This document shows positions 35,278-47,710 of a DNA stretch of 64,000 nucleotides, one piece after another. Numbering within the stretch: the first letter of the stretch is position 1; each line of letters opens with the position of its first letter. The stretch is from Episyrphus balteatus. Its lineage: Eukaryota > Arthropoda > Insecta > Diptera > Syrphidae. The position numbers were made by a program, and so were the translations under genes. The notes beneath the pieces are model-generated. The model made no database searches. It saw nothing but the letters and a program-made list of their open reading frames with translations, and was not told the DNA's origin. The stretch lies in the NCBI RefSeq assembly GCF_945859705.1, contig NC_079136.1, positions 116,743,028 to 116,807,027 of the forward strand, given 5' to 3'.

Positions 35278-37640
35278 GTCTATTAGGTAAATAGACTATA
35301 AACTGCAGATGTCAATTTGATATTAACTAAGTTCAAAAATAGTAAACATCGAACTATTAGTACCAGTCTGTTATAGCAGACGTCTTTAGATACCAAAGTC
35401 TAGAATAGCAGGCACAGACATCCTACTTTTAAACCATATATTCCTGCGTCCATCACTCTTTGACTCATACATGAGATTGGTACATAATATAAGAAGGACA
35501 TGATTTGCATTGGATTTTGCCCCCTCTCTTGTTTATTTTTCTGCCACAACAAAATATGAATTATATTTTCAAAAAAACAAAAAAATAAAAATATTTGATA
35601 ACATAAATATTGAATACATCATTTTTCAGCCTTCACACTTTGAGTGTCTTGATATGCTTACAATCATTAAAATGTTAGGTATGGTCACCCTAATTATGAT
35701 GAGTGTACAAAATGAAACTGAGGAAGCATCATCACCCAGATATTATAGGCGTTGGCGATGAACACAAAATATAGAGATTGAAGAGTGTGGGGGGGGGGGG
35801 GGGCAGGGTAAGGGAAAACCATCCATGAAGACTGAGTTAGGGTGGTAAAAATGTTGTCGTTTTTAATGTGGTATGTGCGTTCGTCAGCAACAGCAGGCAA
35901 CCGCTGGCATTTTATGAGTTTTGTCCTAATTTTTTGTAACAACATAATTATTATGACAGAAAAGTTTAAGTGGATCCTGGCATTATCTGTTGGATGTGTA
36001 CTCAAATATTATAAATACACACACAAACTACTTGTATATAGGTACACAAAGATATTCAAGAGATAAACAAAGAAAATATAGGGGAGAGTAGGTATAATAT
36101 AGAGTTAAGGCTACAGGCTCTCTCATCACTTTCTAAACGGTGTCGGTAGAAAGGGTAGGGTATTTGCTTTTGTTTATGCTGTGTGCGAATTCAATATCAT
36201 TATAAAGAGTTGAAGGGAAAACTATACTTGTTTTGTTCTTTCTATATAAACAAAAACAACCATAATTTTGTCGTCGTGTACTTGATGCTCTCTTATCTCC
36301 TTCAAAACTGTATGAGTATGAGAGTACAAATGAAAATAGTTGACATGCGACACATGAGTTGAGAGTACCTATATATTTTTGTTGTTTCTTCACATTTATT
36401 TTGAATGAATGAATGATGCGGTGTATATAAATATGGGTACAAATTTTTTTTTATATTAAGCAAGAATTCATGCCCAAAGGGCTACTTAATAAGCCATAAA
36501 CTTGATGATAAACGAAACGTGAAAAATTCATTCACATGCTCGTACACAACAACAATCAAAAGTAGAATAAAATTTTCTGAAGCTAAATTTCAAAAACAAA
36601 GAATCACTCAAAACTTGCTTGTTTGTTTTGTTTGTGTGTGTGTGTTTGTTGTGTATAGTTGTATAATGAAAATGTTTTGAGAATTGACTTAATTTATTTC
36701 AATGAAAGTTTAATTGCCCTTTATGGGATTTTTGGAGCATCGTCATATATGGAACTTGATAATGTGTGATGCGTTGTGTTGGAAATGAATGAAAAATGAA
36801 AATAGTCACGTGAACAATAAATTAGGTCAAAATTTGTGTTATATTTAGTTTGAGAATAAATGACGTTGAATTTATGGCAAGGAAAGGATATTTCAAGTGA
36901 TTTCCAGGGTGGAAGAAGTCACTTGAATTCCTTCAGACTTTAATTTTAGTCAAATTATCTCAAGTGGGACACCTTAAACCACCTTCTTGAATTTGATATT
37001 TTTTTTGCATATACATAAATGTTAAAAACAATATACCAAAGTATTTTTGAAAAACTTCAATTTTGTCAAAAGTTATAAACAAATGAAATTTCCTACGTCT
37101 TTTTGTCATGATGAAAGAATAAAAATTAATGGAATTTGGTACACGTATTACCAGATGTACACACAACAATTGACTAAAAAAATTAAAAAAAAAAATTATT
37201 ATGTAGGACAACCATTTTCTTATATTCGATTTTTAGTGCAATTCACAAGAAAAAAAATTATGGATGTCTAAAAGTTGCAAAATTTCATTTTTTTTACAAT
37301 GATACGGCTAAATTGTGTGAAAGTTAAACTTAAAATATACGCGGGCGAAACCCCATCACGTTTAGTAGAGCTTAATACACTTATTACAAAACGATATTTT
37401 AAAATTATGCTACACCCCTAAAATTTTAGGGCTAAAAAACTGTTTTTTTTTTACCTTCAGCCATTGCAAAAAATTTAGCGTCGTTAAATTTTCACCAATT
37501 TTAGATTTCTTGACTGTTTTAGAAAGAAGACATTAAGACTATTTTAATAATGTATAAAACAAATAAACTCTAAATTATTTTTTTTATTCCCAAACCAAAC
37601 GAGGCATTTTTTAGTTTCGCTTTGTTTAGTTCAATCAAAC
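35278..37640. other. AT-rich non-coding DNA
   Basis: It holds a run of 15 G at 35,789-35,803 and scattered GT-rich and A/T tracts. Composition is less homopolymeric between 35.4 and 36.4 kb, like unique intron or intergenic DNA. No exon is supported. Confidence 0.55.
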
Positions 37641-37644
37641 AAAA

Positions 37645-37996
37645 TAAAATACACGACTGGGGTCGCACGTACTTACCCTTATATTAAAAGTTACTCTTAA
37701 TGTTAACTCTTTTTATTGAACAAAATTAGGAAAAATTTGATATTTTTAAGAATTTTTATAATTGACTTTACACCCTTTTAAATGATCTTTAACAAAAAAC
37801 TAAGTATGCCAAATGCCACCTTATTTCTTGCATAAAAAAGAATTTCTAGAAAAAAAATTTTGAGAATCGTTTTTTTTTTTTTTTTTTTAATAATTTTGTA
37901 TATATAAAAATATATGTATACCATTAAGAAGACATAATTAATCTACAAATAAGAACGAAATTTGAAAATTTTCAACAACTCGTTTTCAAAAAATTG

Positions 37997-38041
<45 letters not shown>

Positions 38042-38225
38042 TGTTTTTTAATTTTCTTAAATTTTACCTAAACGCTTTTGTATAAAAATTTTCGTTGAAA
38101 TCGGTTAAGTCTTGTACGAAATATTCAGAAACAGAAAAAACCGTTCTATGGCAGGTACCGTTAATAACGGTACAAAAAATATTTCTTTTTTTTTATATCA
38201 AAAGTTGGCTCTTATGTGTAATACT
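37645..38225 (-). mobile_element. Dispersed repeat family D, copy 1 (inverted, truncated)
   Basis: Reverse complement of the 52.2-52.85 kb copy. Shared landmarks include CGACTGGGGTCGCACGTACT at 37,655, AACTAAGTATGCCA near 37,800, TTCGTTGAAATCGG near 38,090, the palindrome GTACCGTTA-A-TAACGGTAC at 38,155-38,173, and AGTTGGCTCTTATGTGTA at about 38,204. It lacks the (CTGT)n tract of copy 2. A run of 40 A (38,000-38,039) lies inside. No coding capacity. Confidence 0.78.
38000..38039 (+). repeat. Poly-A tract, 40 bases
   Basis: Uninterrupted A run inside repeat family D copy 1. It is an expanded homopolymer rather than an mRNA tail, since no coding or polyadenylation context precedes it. Confidence 0.9.
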
Positions 38226-41200
38226 ACGAGTCCAAAACTTACCCTATACCTACCTAGTACCTAAGTGAATCGCAAGTAAAAAGTGAACAAAAACTTACTT
38301 TTTATTTTCTATTATTATTTTATAAATTTTCATATGAAAAGTTTACCTGCAAAAAAAAGTTATACAATAAAAAAGCCTTATATTTTTTCTAAAGAACAAA
38401 AATATTTTCAAGTCTATAAAAAGAAACATAATGATTTTTTGAAATCACTCATTTTTTTCCGCACGTACTATAAGTCCCATATGTTTGAGATTTTTCGTTA
38501 GGTTTCAAAAATTCCTAAAAATAAAAACCTACTCAAAAATACAAAAAAAAAAATTATGTGTATTTCAAACCCAAGAACCTTAGAAATAAATTCGTTTTTT
38601 ATTTTTATTTATTTTGTTTTATTAATTTCCACGAGTTTATTTTAAATTTTTTTTACAAAATTTGCCCTACCTATAATAACCAGTATTTAATTTCGAAGGT
38701 CTACCCTTTGTTTTTAATATAACTCAGTATCTATTTTTTTTAGAATTTTCAACACTTTTGCTATACTTTTATAAAATTTATCATTTAATAAAAAAGGTAG
38801 GTACGACAAACCATGTAGAAAATACAATTTCTTGTACCTAATATGTCATTTAACCCCTATTAAACGTATTAATTGATTGATATTTTTTTTAAATTCTTTC
38901 TTAGTTTTCACATTTTATGATACCTAAAACTTTTCAAACAAGCTCTACGTTGATTATAAATGAATCAGTGTTCACCGACCTATAAGACGCTATCACTTCA
39001 AAAATAAGAAAAAAAAAAAATAAGTAATCTAATTTTAAAAAAAGTACACATACGCCCGAGTGTACCCCACCTACAAATGTTTTCCAAAGTATCTGACTTT
39101 TTGGTAAATAATTAAAATTTGAGGTTTTACCTAGACATATACTTACACAGTATATATTCATAGTTAACGAGTATAGAAAAAAGAAAAAAGAGTAATAGAT
39201 GCATTATAGTTGTTTAATAGGAACTGGTTTCGTCTATAAACCTCAATTTCCAATAGACTTGGTACAGAGTTACTCCTCAACGCTCTCTAAGGCACCTAAG
39301 CTCACAAAACAAAAACTAGATCTTTAATATAATTTTCAAGAATACTTAGCCAAATAAAATTTTCCATTACCAACCAGTTATTGATTTTGTGAAGCTCTTA
39401 AAATCTTACATAATAAATTCTTTGAGTTTTCAACTCACAAATTTATGTACTCACAAACATTGACTCAGAGTCCTTTCCTAATCCCTTAATGACCCTTAAA
39501 CATCAATTATAACATCTGCCATTTGTCGTCGTATGTGTACACAAACAAACAAGAATTCGAAGCTAGGAAGGACGCAAAAAAAAAAAAAAAAAAAAACTCC
39601 TCCAATCTATTCCAAAATCACTAGCGGCCACAAGTTTTATCTGTCCCCATGCACAACTACCAGAAAAACACTCACACACACACATACACAATGAAGATTG
39701 GAGAAGAGTAAAGAGGACATTTTACATAACATAAAATCTCGCATAACCTCATAAACTTTTGTCAACTTGGTCGCTATACTCTAGAATACCGGGGTACCGT
39801 ATGGTCTTTGGCTAACACAGGTCCCTACTACTGCCATATCAGTGTTTTTCTATAGATGCAAGCAATGTTGTACCTACAACCGGCACTAGCTCTGGTTAAA
39901 AGGACTCTCATTCGCCTTCTATCAAACTACTATATACTCTGGAATATAAAATGGTTAAGAGAACATACAAGGGTCGTGTTGGCGGTGAATTACTTATCAT
40001 TTTGTCAATGCCATTATGTCATGCTCATCGTATTAACCGCATGCAGACCAAAAACCTTCTAAAGACTAGAAGAGATGATGGTCTCTATGAGTTCGATGGT
40101 CATGACTAAAGAACAGAATAGAACATCATCCATGGCTGAGTTAGAAGGGCGAAGGACGACGACGATTCCATCCAATAGACAGAATTCAAAACTTTTCATA
40201 TAATAAATATTGAAGAATACACACAGTGGAGTGTGGAGTCTGGAAAACATCAGGGGAAATGAGATAAAGGATGTCCGTTGGCGAGTATAACCTCACCTAT
40301 CCCATATCCATACTAGAGATGTGTGTTGCACTTAATATCCTTGCTTTTGAAAGGACTCTCTTGTTCTGCAATGATCCATTTTTTTTTGTTTTTTTTTTTT
40401 TTTTGTGTCCAGGTTGTGGTGTATTCTTATCTTCAATATACTTCTGCTGCCAGCACCGTCAAAGTGCCACCCTCATAAACGAATCAGTAAACATATCTTT
40501 TCAAGGATGCCAGTCATATTTAAACGATTTTCTTTCTTCTCATACACCTAGCACAGCTACCTACTGAATGGTCGTGGTGACGTTAAATGTTTTATTCAAG
40601 TCTTTTGGAATAATATGCAATGTCCTTGCGGGAGAAAAAGAAGTATTTTCTTCTCTTAATCTGGACATACGGTATGTTGCCATATGCATGCATGTCGCGC
40701 ATATACAAATGGATAAGAGCCAACATGTGCCTAGGATAATTATGAAAACTTCTATTTGATAAAAATTATGGTGATGGTGAATAACATCGGGTTGAAAGAA
40801 AGCAGTATCAAAGAAAAAAAAAAGGACGATATCTCACCCACAAAAGCCAAAGTCCTTGTGGCTATGTGTATAATCTCTACTTTTGCAAACTATATCCATG
40901 GGAGAGCAGGCTCGGTTTTTTTTTTTTTTTTTGTTGCTTGCGTGTGTACAGAGTGTTTTTAATGCCCCGGTGAATTGCAATGTGAGACAGTTGTGGCAGA
41001 TTGTGTATAGGGTGTAGGAATAAATATATATATGCAATAGGTCCCTCTCTCAATGTTTGTATCCTTTTGAGTGGCATAATTGAGTGCATGTGTGCACAAT
41101 GCATTAATTTATGACTTTTCATGCATTTTTTTTCGTATTTCGTTTTTGTTTTTTCTTTTTTTTGTTCTAGATGAACATTTTTAATTGCTGTGTGTGTTCA

Positions 41201-41587
41201 TCCAGTTTTTTTTTTTTTTTTGTGTGGATTAAATTGTGAATTGGGTTTTTTTCATTTCTGTTATTGATATTATAACAATAGGGGCACCTCTACCTAGTGG
41301 TAGAGTAAACAAAAAAAAATAGTGTCAATAGTTGATTAAATGGTACCTAGGTAGTTTTTGTATCTTTTAACAGAAATTTTGTTAACCGAAATAAAATTTG
41401 GTTGCATGTTCTTTTTAATTTTTTTTTTTTTGTTTAAAATTTGTATGACTAAATTTGGCAACACCAGAAGTAATTGAATGTAGTCATCAAGTAAGTGTGC
41501 TATTTATAGAAAAGAGAGACAAAATTGTGTGTTTTAGCACAATTATTATTTTTTTATTTTTATTTTTTTTTAATTTTTTTTTTTTAT
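38226..41587. other. AT-rich non-coding DNA
   Basis: The interval from 39.2 to 41.1 kb is less homopolymeric and could be unique intron sequence. No splice-bounded open frame with coding character was found. A21 and T17-19 runs occur at 39,576, 40,390 and 40,917. Confidence 0.5.
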
Positions 41588-42490
41588 TTTCGGATCAAAG
41601 TCTTGAAATAAGATTTGGTTCACAGACATGAGTTTACAGTAACCAAGCCTATGCATTTAGTTAGCAAAAATTAAATTTTATTTTTTTCAGATTTTCGAGA
41701 AAAAATCAAGGTTAACCCCTTGCCCAAAAAAAATACATTTTCTAAAATTTCATCCAAATCTCTCGAGTGAGACATCAAAAGACAGGTCTTTTTAAGCTTT
41801 ATTCAAAGTTGAAAACCAAAAGTTTTTTGGAGGTCTGGTTGCTGAATCATTCACAATCAAAATATTTTCAGTAAAAAAAATTAAAATTTCTAACATTCGA
41901 CCATATTTTCGGATCGAAGTCTCAAAATAAGATTTGGTTTACAGATATGAATTCACAGTAACCAGGCCTATGCATTTAGGTAGAAAAAAAAAAAATTTAA
42001 TTTTTTTTCGGATTTTCGAGAAAAAAATCGCCTAAATTGCCTAAAAAAAGTACATTTTCAAAAATTTTATCCAAATCTCTCGAGTGAGACATCAAAAGAC
42101 AGGTCTTTTTAAACTCTATTCAAAGTTGAAAACCAAAAGTTTTTTGGAGGTCTGGTTGCTGAATTATTAACAAAAAAAATATTTTAATTTGTTTTAAAAA
42201 AATTTTTTTTCTTAAATTCGAAAGACGATATTTTCGGATCAAAGTCTCGAAATAAGATTTGGTTTACAGGTATGAGTTCACAGTAACCTGCATTTAGGTA
42301 GAAAAAATAAAATTTTATTTTTTTCGGATTTTCGAAAAAAAAAAAAATTGCTAAAAAAAGTACATTTTCAAAAATTTCCTGCAAATCCATCTAGTGGGAC
42401 ATCAAGAGAAATGTCTCTTTAAGCTCTATTCATAACTGAAAACCAAAAGTTTCTTTAAGGTCTGACTTCTCAGTTATTTGCACACAAACA
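41588..42490 (+). repeat. Three tandem copies of a repeat of about 320 bp
   Basis: Copies start at about 41,590, 41,910 and 42,235 with CGGATC(A/G)AAGTCT(T/C). Shared blocks follow: AATAAGATTTGGTT, CAGTAACC, TATGCATTTAG(T/G)TAG, TTTTCGAGAAAAAA, AAATCTCTCGAGTGAGACAT, CAAAAGACAGGTCTTTTTAA and GAAAACCAAAAGTTTTTTGG. The first two copies are closest; the third is more diverged. A fourth, older copy stands alone at 52,960-53,290. No coding potential; origin unknown. Confidence 0.85.
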
Positions 42491-43833
42491 TATTCAAAAA
42501 TTCCTTTTTTTTCTATCAAAACCTTTTTTCTAAGTTTTTACATAGTTTGTAATATTTTCCTATTATTACAATTTCCAATTAGCAATTACATTTTTGATCC
42601 CTGACAATGACAATTTTAGCAGAAAATCACCACGTAATTTCCCTAACACACACATCCTTAATCACACACACACACACTTTTTGGTGTAAAGTAACACAAA
42701 AATGACATTTTAAAACAAACACGAACAAAAATATCTATAATAATTTTAAATGAGAACTCATTTTCCAAGCCAACGACAACCTAATTAGAAAATCTGTGCT
42801 TCTATAACTTCACCAAGTCTATAGCTATATGCTACACACATAACTAGGACGAAGATCTAACCTACAAAAAAAAAAACACACGGACTTGAATATAATTTTT
42901 ACAACATCACTGCCTAATCACATGCGAGTTTTCATCGCGAGCTTAAATTATCGCGCCGCGTATTGTGTAGGAAAGGATTCTCTTTAGCAAGATAATTACC
43001 GTTAGCTTTGGCTTTCGCAAGCTGTCACTAACAACATTTCACCATCACATCACACACACACACCACATATCGACACATATATTCACTAACACACACTCGC
43101 TTACTCTTCTATATGGTTTAAATTCTCTTCACATGTGCGTTAGCAATAATTTAAAGTAATAATTAGCAAATATTAGAATAACGGGTTAGGTTGGGGGGTG
43201 AATTCGACAGTTAGCGCAGCGGCAGCATAACTGTACGCCTGTACCACACTAATTTACGGATAAACCTCGTCTCTGGTTTGATTATTTTTACCTCTCAACT
43301 GTCAATGTCACTCATCACAATTGTCTTTGGCGTTGTTGGTGGCGTGATGAGGGTACTGACACGGTGCGGTAAATAAAAGTAAAATGGCGGTTAACCGTAA
43401 CCATTTTGATGTTTGTGGGGAAATTTTTATTAAGGCAGGTTGAAGTTCAGATGATTAAAATTATTATTATTTTTTTTTTTTTTTTTTATAAGAAAATGTT
43501 GGCTAAGGACCTAGGAGAGTGAAAGATGTGTGAGGTGGTTAATTTTTCGATGTTAATTAACAATTCAAGGCACATGTAATTGGCTGGAGAAAATTTCTTT
43601 CCCATTGACTAGCTAGACTGGATTTTATTTTTCTGTGATTTCTAGTCTTTTCTTCGATTAACTTGGATATTTATCTGTTTGCAATGTTTTTTTTTTTTTG
43701 TTTTTTCTGTTTATTCTAGGTGTTTTCTTACCACACCCACTTTTTTTTCAACGTTTTGATGAAAACAGTGGTTCGTTCTAACACTTGAAGATTAAAAACC
43801 ATAATGTTCCTCCTTCTTAAAAACAAAAAATTG
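42491..43833. other. Non-repetitive spacer with a locally GC-richer segment (about 42,920-43,420)
   Basis: The middle part contains ATCGCGCCGCG, GCGCAGCGGCAGC and GGCGTTGTTGGTGGCGTG, plus CA-rich microsatellite-like tracts near 43,050. An imperfect palindrome lies at 43,381-43,407, with CGGTTAACCG at its centre. This could be a regulatory or promoter region, but I see no clear TATA, initiator or adjoining exon. Confidence 0.35.
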
Positions 43834-43852
43834 TTCCGCATTGGGCGCCATT
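43834..43852 (+). repeat. tRNA-Lys 3'-end-like motif, isolated copy
   Basis: GTTCCGCATTGGGCGCCATT. It matches the tRNA-Lys(CTT) acceptor end plus CCA less well than the copies at 45.7-48.3 kb, and lies about 1.9 kb upstream of the first cluster. Confidence 0.75.
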
Positions 43853-44029
43853 CCTAGAAGTTTTAATTGAGAAATCTTCAATATTTGATAGACCTTCATA
43901 CTTTAAAACAATAATTCTGTCGAATTTAAGTGCAAACTCATTAGTTTTAAGAGTTTCATTTATACATAGATTTTCAAAAGAGTTCTGCAAAACTTAAAAA
44001 ATAATAATATTAATTTTTTTTTTTTTTTT

Positions 44030-44360
44030 TGAAAAAATTCAATAAAAAAAATTCTGATAAGAGTTTTTTGTCAAAACTCTTCTTTTCAAAATTCTGCTTT
44101 TCATAATTCTGTTTCACAAAAAATTATAAAAGGATTTGAAAAATGTTAAAAAACGTGCGTTATAATTTTTTGCAGAATTTACTTATACCTACTTTCTTTG
44201 TAGAATTTGAAAAACCAGAATTTTGAAGTTTGATAAGCAGAATTTTAAAAACCAGAATTTTGAAAGACAGAACAGAAAAAAACAGAATTGAAAAACAGAA
44301 TTTTCGTTAATAAAGCAGAATTTTGAAGCGTCAGAATTCTGATTCGCTCCCAACAAAGAG
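44030..44360. repeat. Degenerate array of (C)AGAATTTTGAA with inverted counterparts
   Basis: Several AGAATTTTGAA/AGAATTTTAAA/CAGAATT copies occur between 44,170 and 44,345. Complementary forms (TTCAAAATTCTGCTTTTC, ATAATTCTGTTT) lie at 44,085-44,115. The same pattern recurs at 56,880-57,180. It is simple-sequence decay or a small foldback element. Confidence 0.55.
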
Positions 44361-44532
44361 TTCTAAACAAAAAAATTCCGTTCCGAAAACTACCAAAATT
44401 TAAAAAAATGTTTTTAAGTTTTGGCATTTCTCATAGAAATGCGTTCAAAAGTTAGAGGTTATTCTGATGCTATTTTGTTGCACATATTGACAACGATATG
44501 GAAATTATGACGGTATCAAAGAATTTATTGTA

Positions 44533-44602
44533 GATGGCGCCCAACGTGGAGCCATCTTAATTAAATTTAATCTTTTCAAACTCAAATGGAGCCCAACGTG
44601 AA
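44533..44602 (-). repeat. Two tRNA-Lys 3'-end motifs in primer-binding-site orientation
   Basis: ATGGCGCCCAACGTGGAGCC at about 44,534-44,553 and ATGGAGCCCAACGTGAA at about 44,585-44,601 read on the plus strand as a retroelement primer-binding site for tRNA-Lys. They are inverted relative to the copies at 45.7-48.3 kb and about 51 bp apart. Confidence 0.85.
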
Positions 44603-45703
44603 TACAAATTGTCACCTAAATCGACCTTGAATAAATTGACAAGATAAGAAAGTAATGAATTTATATGTAATTATTTTGGTAGATAATCGTCAACACGAAA
44701 AATCCACAAAAGTGTTTAAACGTTTAGTTCATTACAATCCAGCCGCCGTGGGTAACCTTTGAAGGACTTTTCATTCAATAAAATAATAATAATTTCTTGA
44801 ATTTTTACCAAAGGGCTAACCATAAACTGTTTTTGTAAATAATTCAACATTTTATTCTTTCCTTCTTCAAGTCAATGAGTTTGAGATATTTCTGAAAATT
44901 GTAAAAAAAAAAAATAAAGAATCCTTTTATCTTCTTAAGACAATATTTCCAAGAAATCAAATAACTACTATCTTAAAGGTTCCTGATGTTTCCGTAAATT
45001 CCACCTATCCCACGTAAAATTCCTCAGCCTATTTTCAAATCTTCTTTGAGTAAGAAAAAAATAATACGGAATAGAAAGAGAAAAAAAAACAAAAAAAAAA
45101 ATTAATTTACTTGCACAAAATTGCGTCAAACTTAATTTAATGTAATTTATTTCCATCACGATGAAATACTTCAGAAGGAGGATTTATATGTATGTGTGTG
45201 TTTATTTGGTGTGTTAAAAATCCATGTCCTTGTAAATGAAAGCAAAAAAAAAAAAAAAAACATAGCAAATAGAAAATATATTTTCCGGAAACACTGAAAC
45301 CAAAAAGAAGAAAAAAAAAACCATCAACCAATGAAATAAAAAAAAAAGTAAAGTTAATGATGATGACGATGATGGTGATGATGACGAAAGCATCACGCAG
45401 GGATACAATTTGTGGATAAAGGCAGAGATAATTCACTTCAAATGTGTTGCTCGGCAGTGCGTTTCATTGTTTTTATACACTAAGAAAAACTATTTGCAGT
45501 GGAAGAAACTTTTAAACAGAAAAAAACAACAACAGATTCTTAGCTTATCACCATTTTCTATGGTGTGCAATTCAAATGGTCTTTACCCCAAATTATGAGG
45601 GACATAGTCTATTTATTTATCCGACTTCTGTCTACCAAAATACAAATAATTTCTTTCTTTCTAATCTTTTCAATTTGTAAAAAGTCGATTTGTGTGATAA
45701 TTT
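44603..45703. other. AT-rich non-coding spacer
   Basis: Poly-A/T rich, with a GAT-rich microsatellite at about 45,358-45,385. No supported gene or structured repeat. Confidence 0.5.
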
Positions 45704-46501
45704 GAGTCCACGTTGGGCGCCATCATAGTTTCATAAGCATAGATTTAATAATCAGTATTAAAATTACTAAAGCATCTAGTTGGAAGTCGAATCTTGCAAT
45801 ATGTGGCTCCACGTTGGGCGCCATTAGTAGAAGCCACAAATCTACCAGAAATTTTTCTTTGATGGCGTTAATTATAGATATTTTGGTACAATCGCATTAA
45901 AGTCCCTACTATTGTATTATGTATTACAAGCTGCTACAAAAATATTGCTCCATATTGGGTGCCATTTCTATGATTTATGGTTCTAATCATAAGTCTTCAG
46001 TATCCACTTTATTTTACAGCTTAATATTGGGCGCCATTCTTTGAAGCTAATTTTTTTCTTAAAATTTTCCAATTTAAGAGCCATTCGAATACAATCCTAC
46101 AAATTTTGAAACTTCTGCAACTAAATTGCTTCGCGTTGGGCGCCATTTCTAGAATTTATAATTTTACAATATCTCCAATAATAGCTTTTCAACAATAATA
46201 TTCACCATAATATGTATATTGTGAAAGAGTTTAGCTTTCTACAACAGTTTAGCTCCACGTTGGGCGCCATTTTTACAAACTTAGGTAGATCCTAATGAGA
46301 ATTTCGCAAACAAAATCTATAAAGCCATTTATTTATAACTTAGACTGCTTTCATAAAGCTACACATTGGGCGCCATTTCCACAAATTTTATTTCTATTGG
46401 AAATTTTGTTAAATTGTCAATTTATTCACCTAATTATTTTTGTTTTTTGTTCAAATTGTTTTGCTAATATAACATAAAAAAAGCTTCACGTTGGGCGCCA
46501 T
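45704..46501 (+). repeat. Tandem array of a tRNA-Lys 3'-end / primer-binding-site repeat, cluster 1 (8 units)
   Basis: Motifs of the form AGCTCCACGTTGGGCGCCAT lie at 45,704, 45,805, 45,947, 46,018, 46,128, 46,251, 46,358 and 46,482, at spacings of 71-142 bp. Variation is mostly CACGTT/CACATT/CGCGTT. Between motifs, parts of a common unit recur (ATTTATAATTTTA, ATATCTCCAATA(A), AGCTTTTCAA, GTGAAAGAGTTTA, TTCTACAA). The core equals the 3' end of metazoan tRNA-Lys(CTT), GAGCCCCACGTTGGGCG, plus the CCA that eukaryotic tRNA genes do not encode. That implies an origin from a retroelement primer-binding site or from copied mature tRNA, not from a tRNA gene. Confidence 0.9.
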
Positions 46502-47710
46502 AAGAAAATTTGTGTGCCTTCCAACTTAATCGCCTCTTATTAAAATTTTACTTCAAAGAATACTCATGTTTTTCTTTGAGTGTTTAAAACACACGGCAAA
46601 ACATTTTCATGTCGTTATTCATAGAACAAAACACAGATGAGAAAAAAGAGAAGAAAAAAAAAAAATAGAAAAGAAAACACAAATTTATGGGATGTTTTTA
46701 AATATTTTGTAAATAATTTAGTCTTTCGCAAGATTTTCTGGTCACCAACCAATCCTCCCTTTTTGGTTTAAGGAATCTTTTTTTTTTTCTCAAGTAAGAC
46801 TCTTGACGCCTACAAAAAGAAAAATTCAAATCAATTTGTTTTTATTTTTCTTCACTTTATCTTAGAAAATAAAAAAGAAGAAAAAAAAAAAACACAAAAA
46901 AAATCTAAAATCTCATGACCTCGCTTACATTTTAAGGACGAACGGGAATTTCCCTTCAATGTAGTGGAAAATGTCTATTAAAGCGTTACCGGTAATTTTC
47001 TGGTTCTGGGCTACCCTTGAAATACATATTTTCGTGTTTTTTTTGTGATGTCAGAGAACCAAAAATAAGATGTGAAGTCAGAGGTAAAATTGGCCCAAAC
47101 CAAAAAAAAAATTAACAAAGTTTTTTGTGTTGTTTCATCATTGATGGAGGCTCCTTTGGTTTTGGGAGAAAGAGATTATGGTCGAATGAATCATCAATTT
47201 TTGCTTCTTCACAATCATATCACTCCTTGCTTTGATGGAACTCTTGGAATTGATGGAGCCTTGAGCTATACACAATAACAATAAGTGATTTAGATGGAGA
47301 ATGAGAGGTACAGAAGAGGCTTTCAAAAAATATGAATGTCCAAAATGAAGAAACGAAAAAAAAAAAAATCTTAAGTGGTTCTTAGAATTGATTTTTTTTT
47401 CTCAGCGTTAAGTCCATTCCCCCTCGTGTTTTACATAAAAATGTTGTAAAGAATGAAATTTTGTTTTAAGGGGGCAAGTTTAGAAGAGAGAATGGGAGAC
47501 GGGACTTAAGTATGGTGGTGGAGTTTTTTTTTTTTTTTTTTTTAAGACAAAAATTGAAAGGTTATTTCTTGTATTCGCTTAGAAGAGAGAAAAAAGCTTA
47601 TGGCACACAAAATTGACAACCAGGCCCGGTATCTACATGCTTATTTTAGGAAAATTTGACTCCTTTTTTGATATAAATGCAATCGAGAGCTTCTTCTTGC
47701 TATTGTGCTA
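46502..47710. other. AT-rich spacer between the two motif clusters
   Basis: Poly-A/T rich. A 68-codon open frame at 47,072-47,278 has a reasonably balanced composition but no recognizable motif or splice structure; I do not call it a gene. Confidence 0.5.

Noticed and set aside
47072..47278. 68-codon forward frame
   Set aside because: Balanced composition but short, isolated, in repeat-rich DNA, and without splice signals or homology that I recognize.
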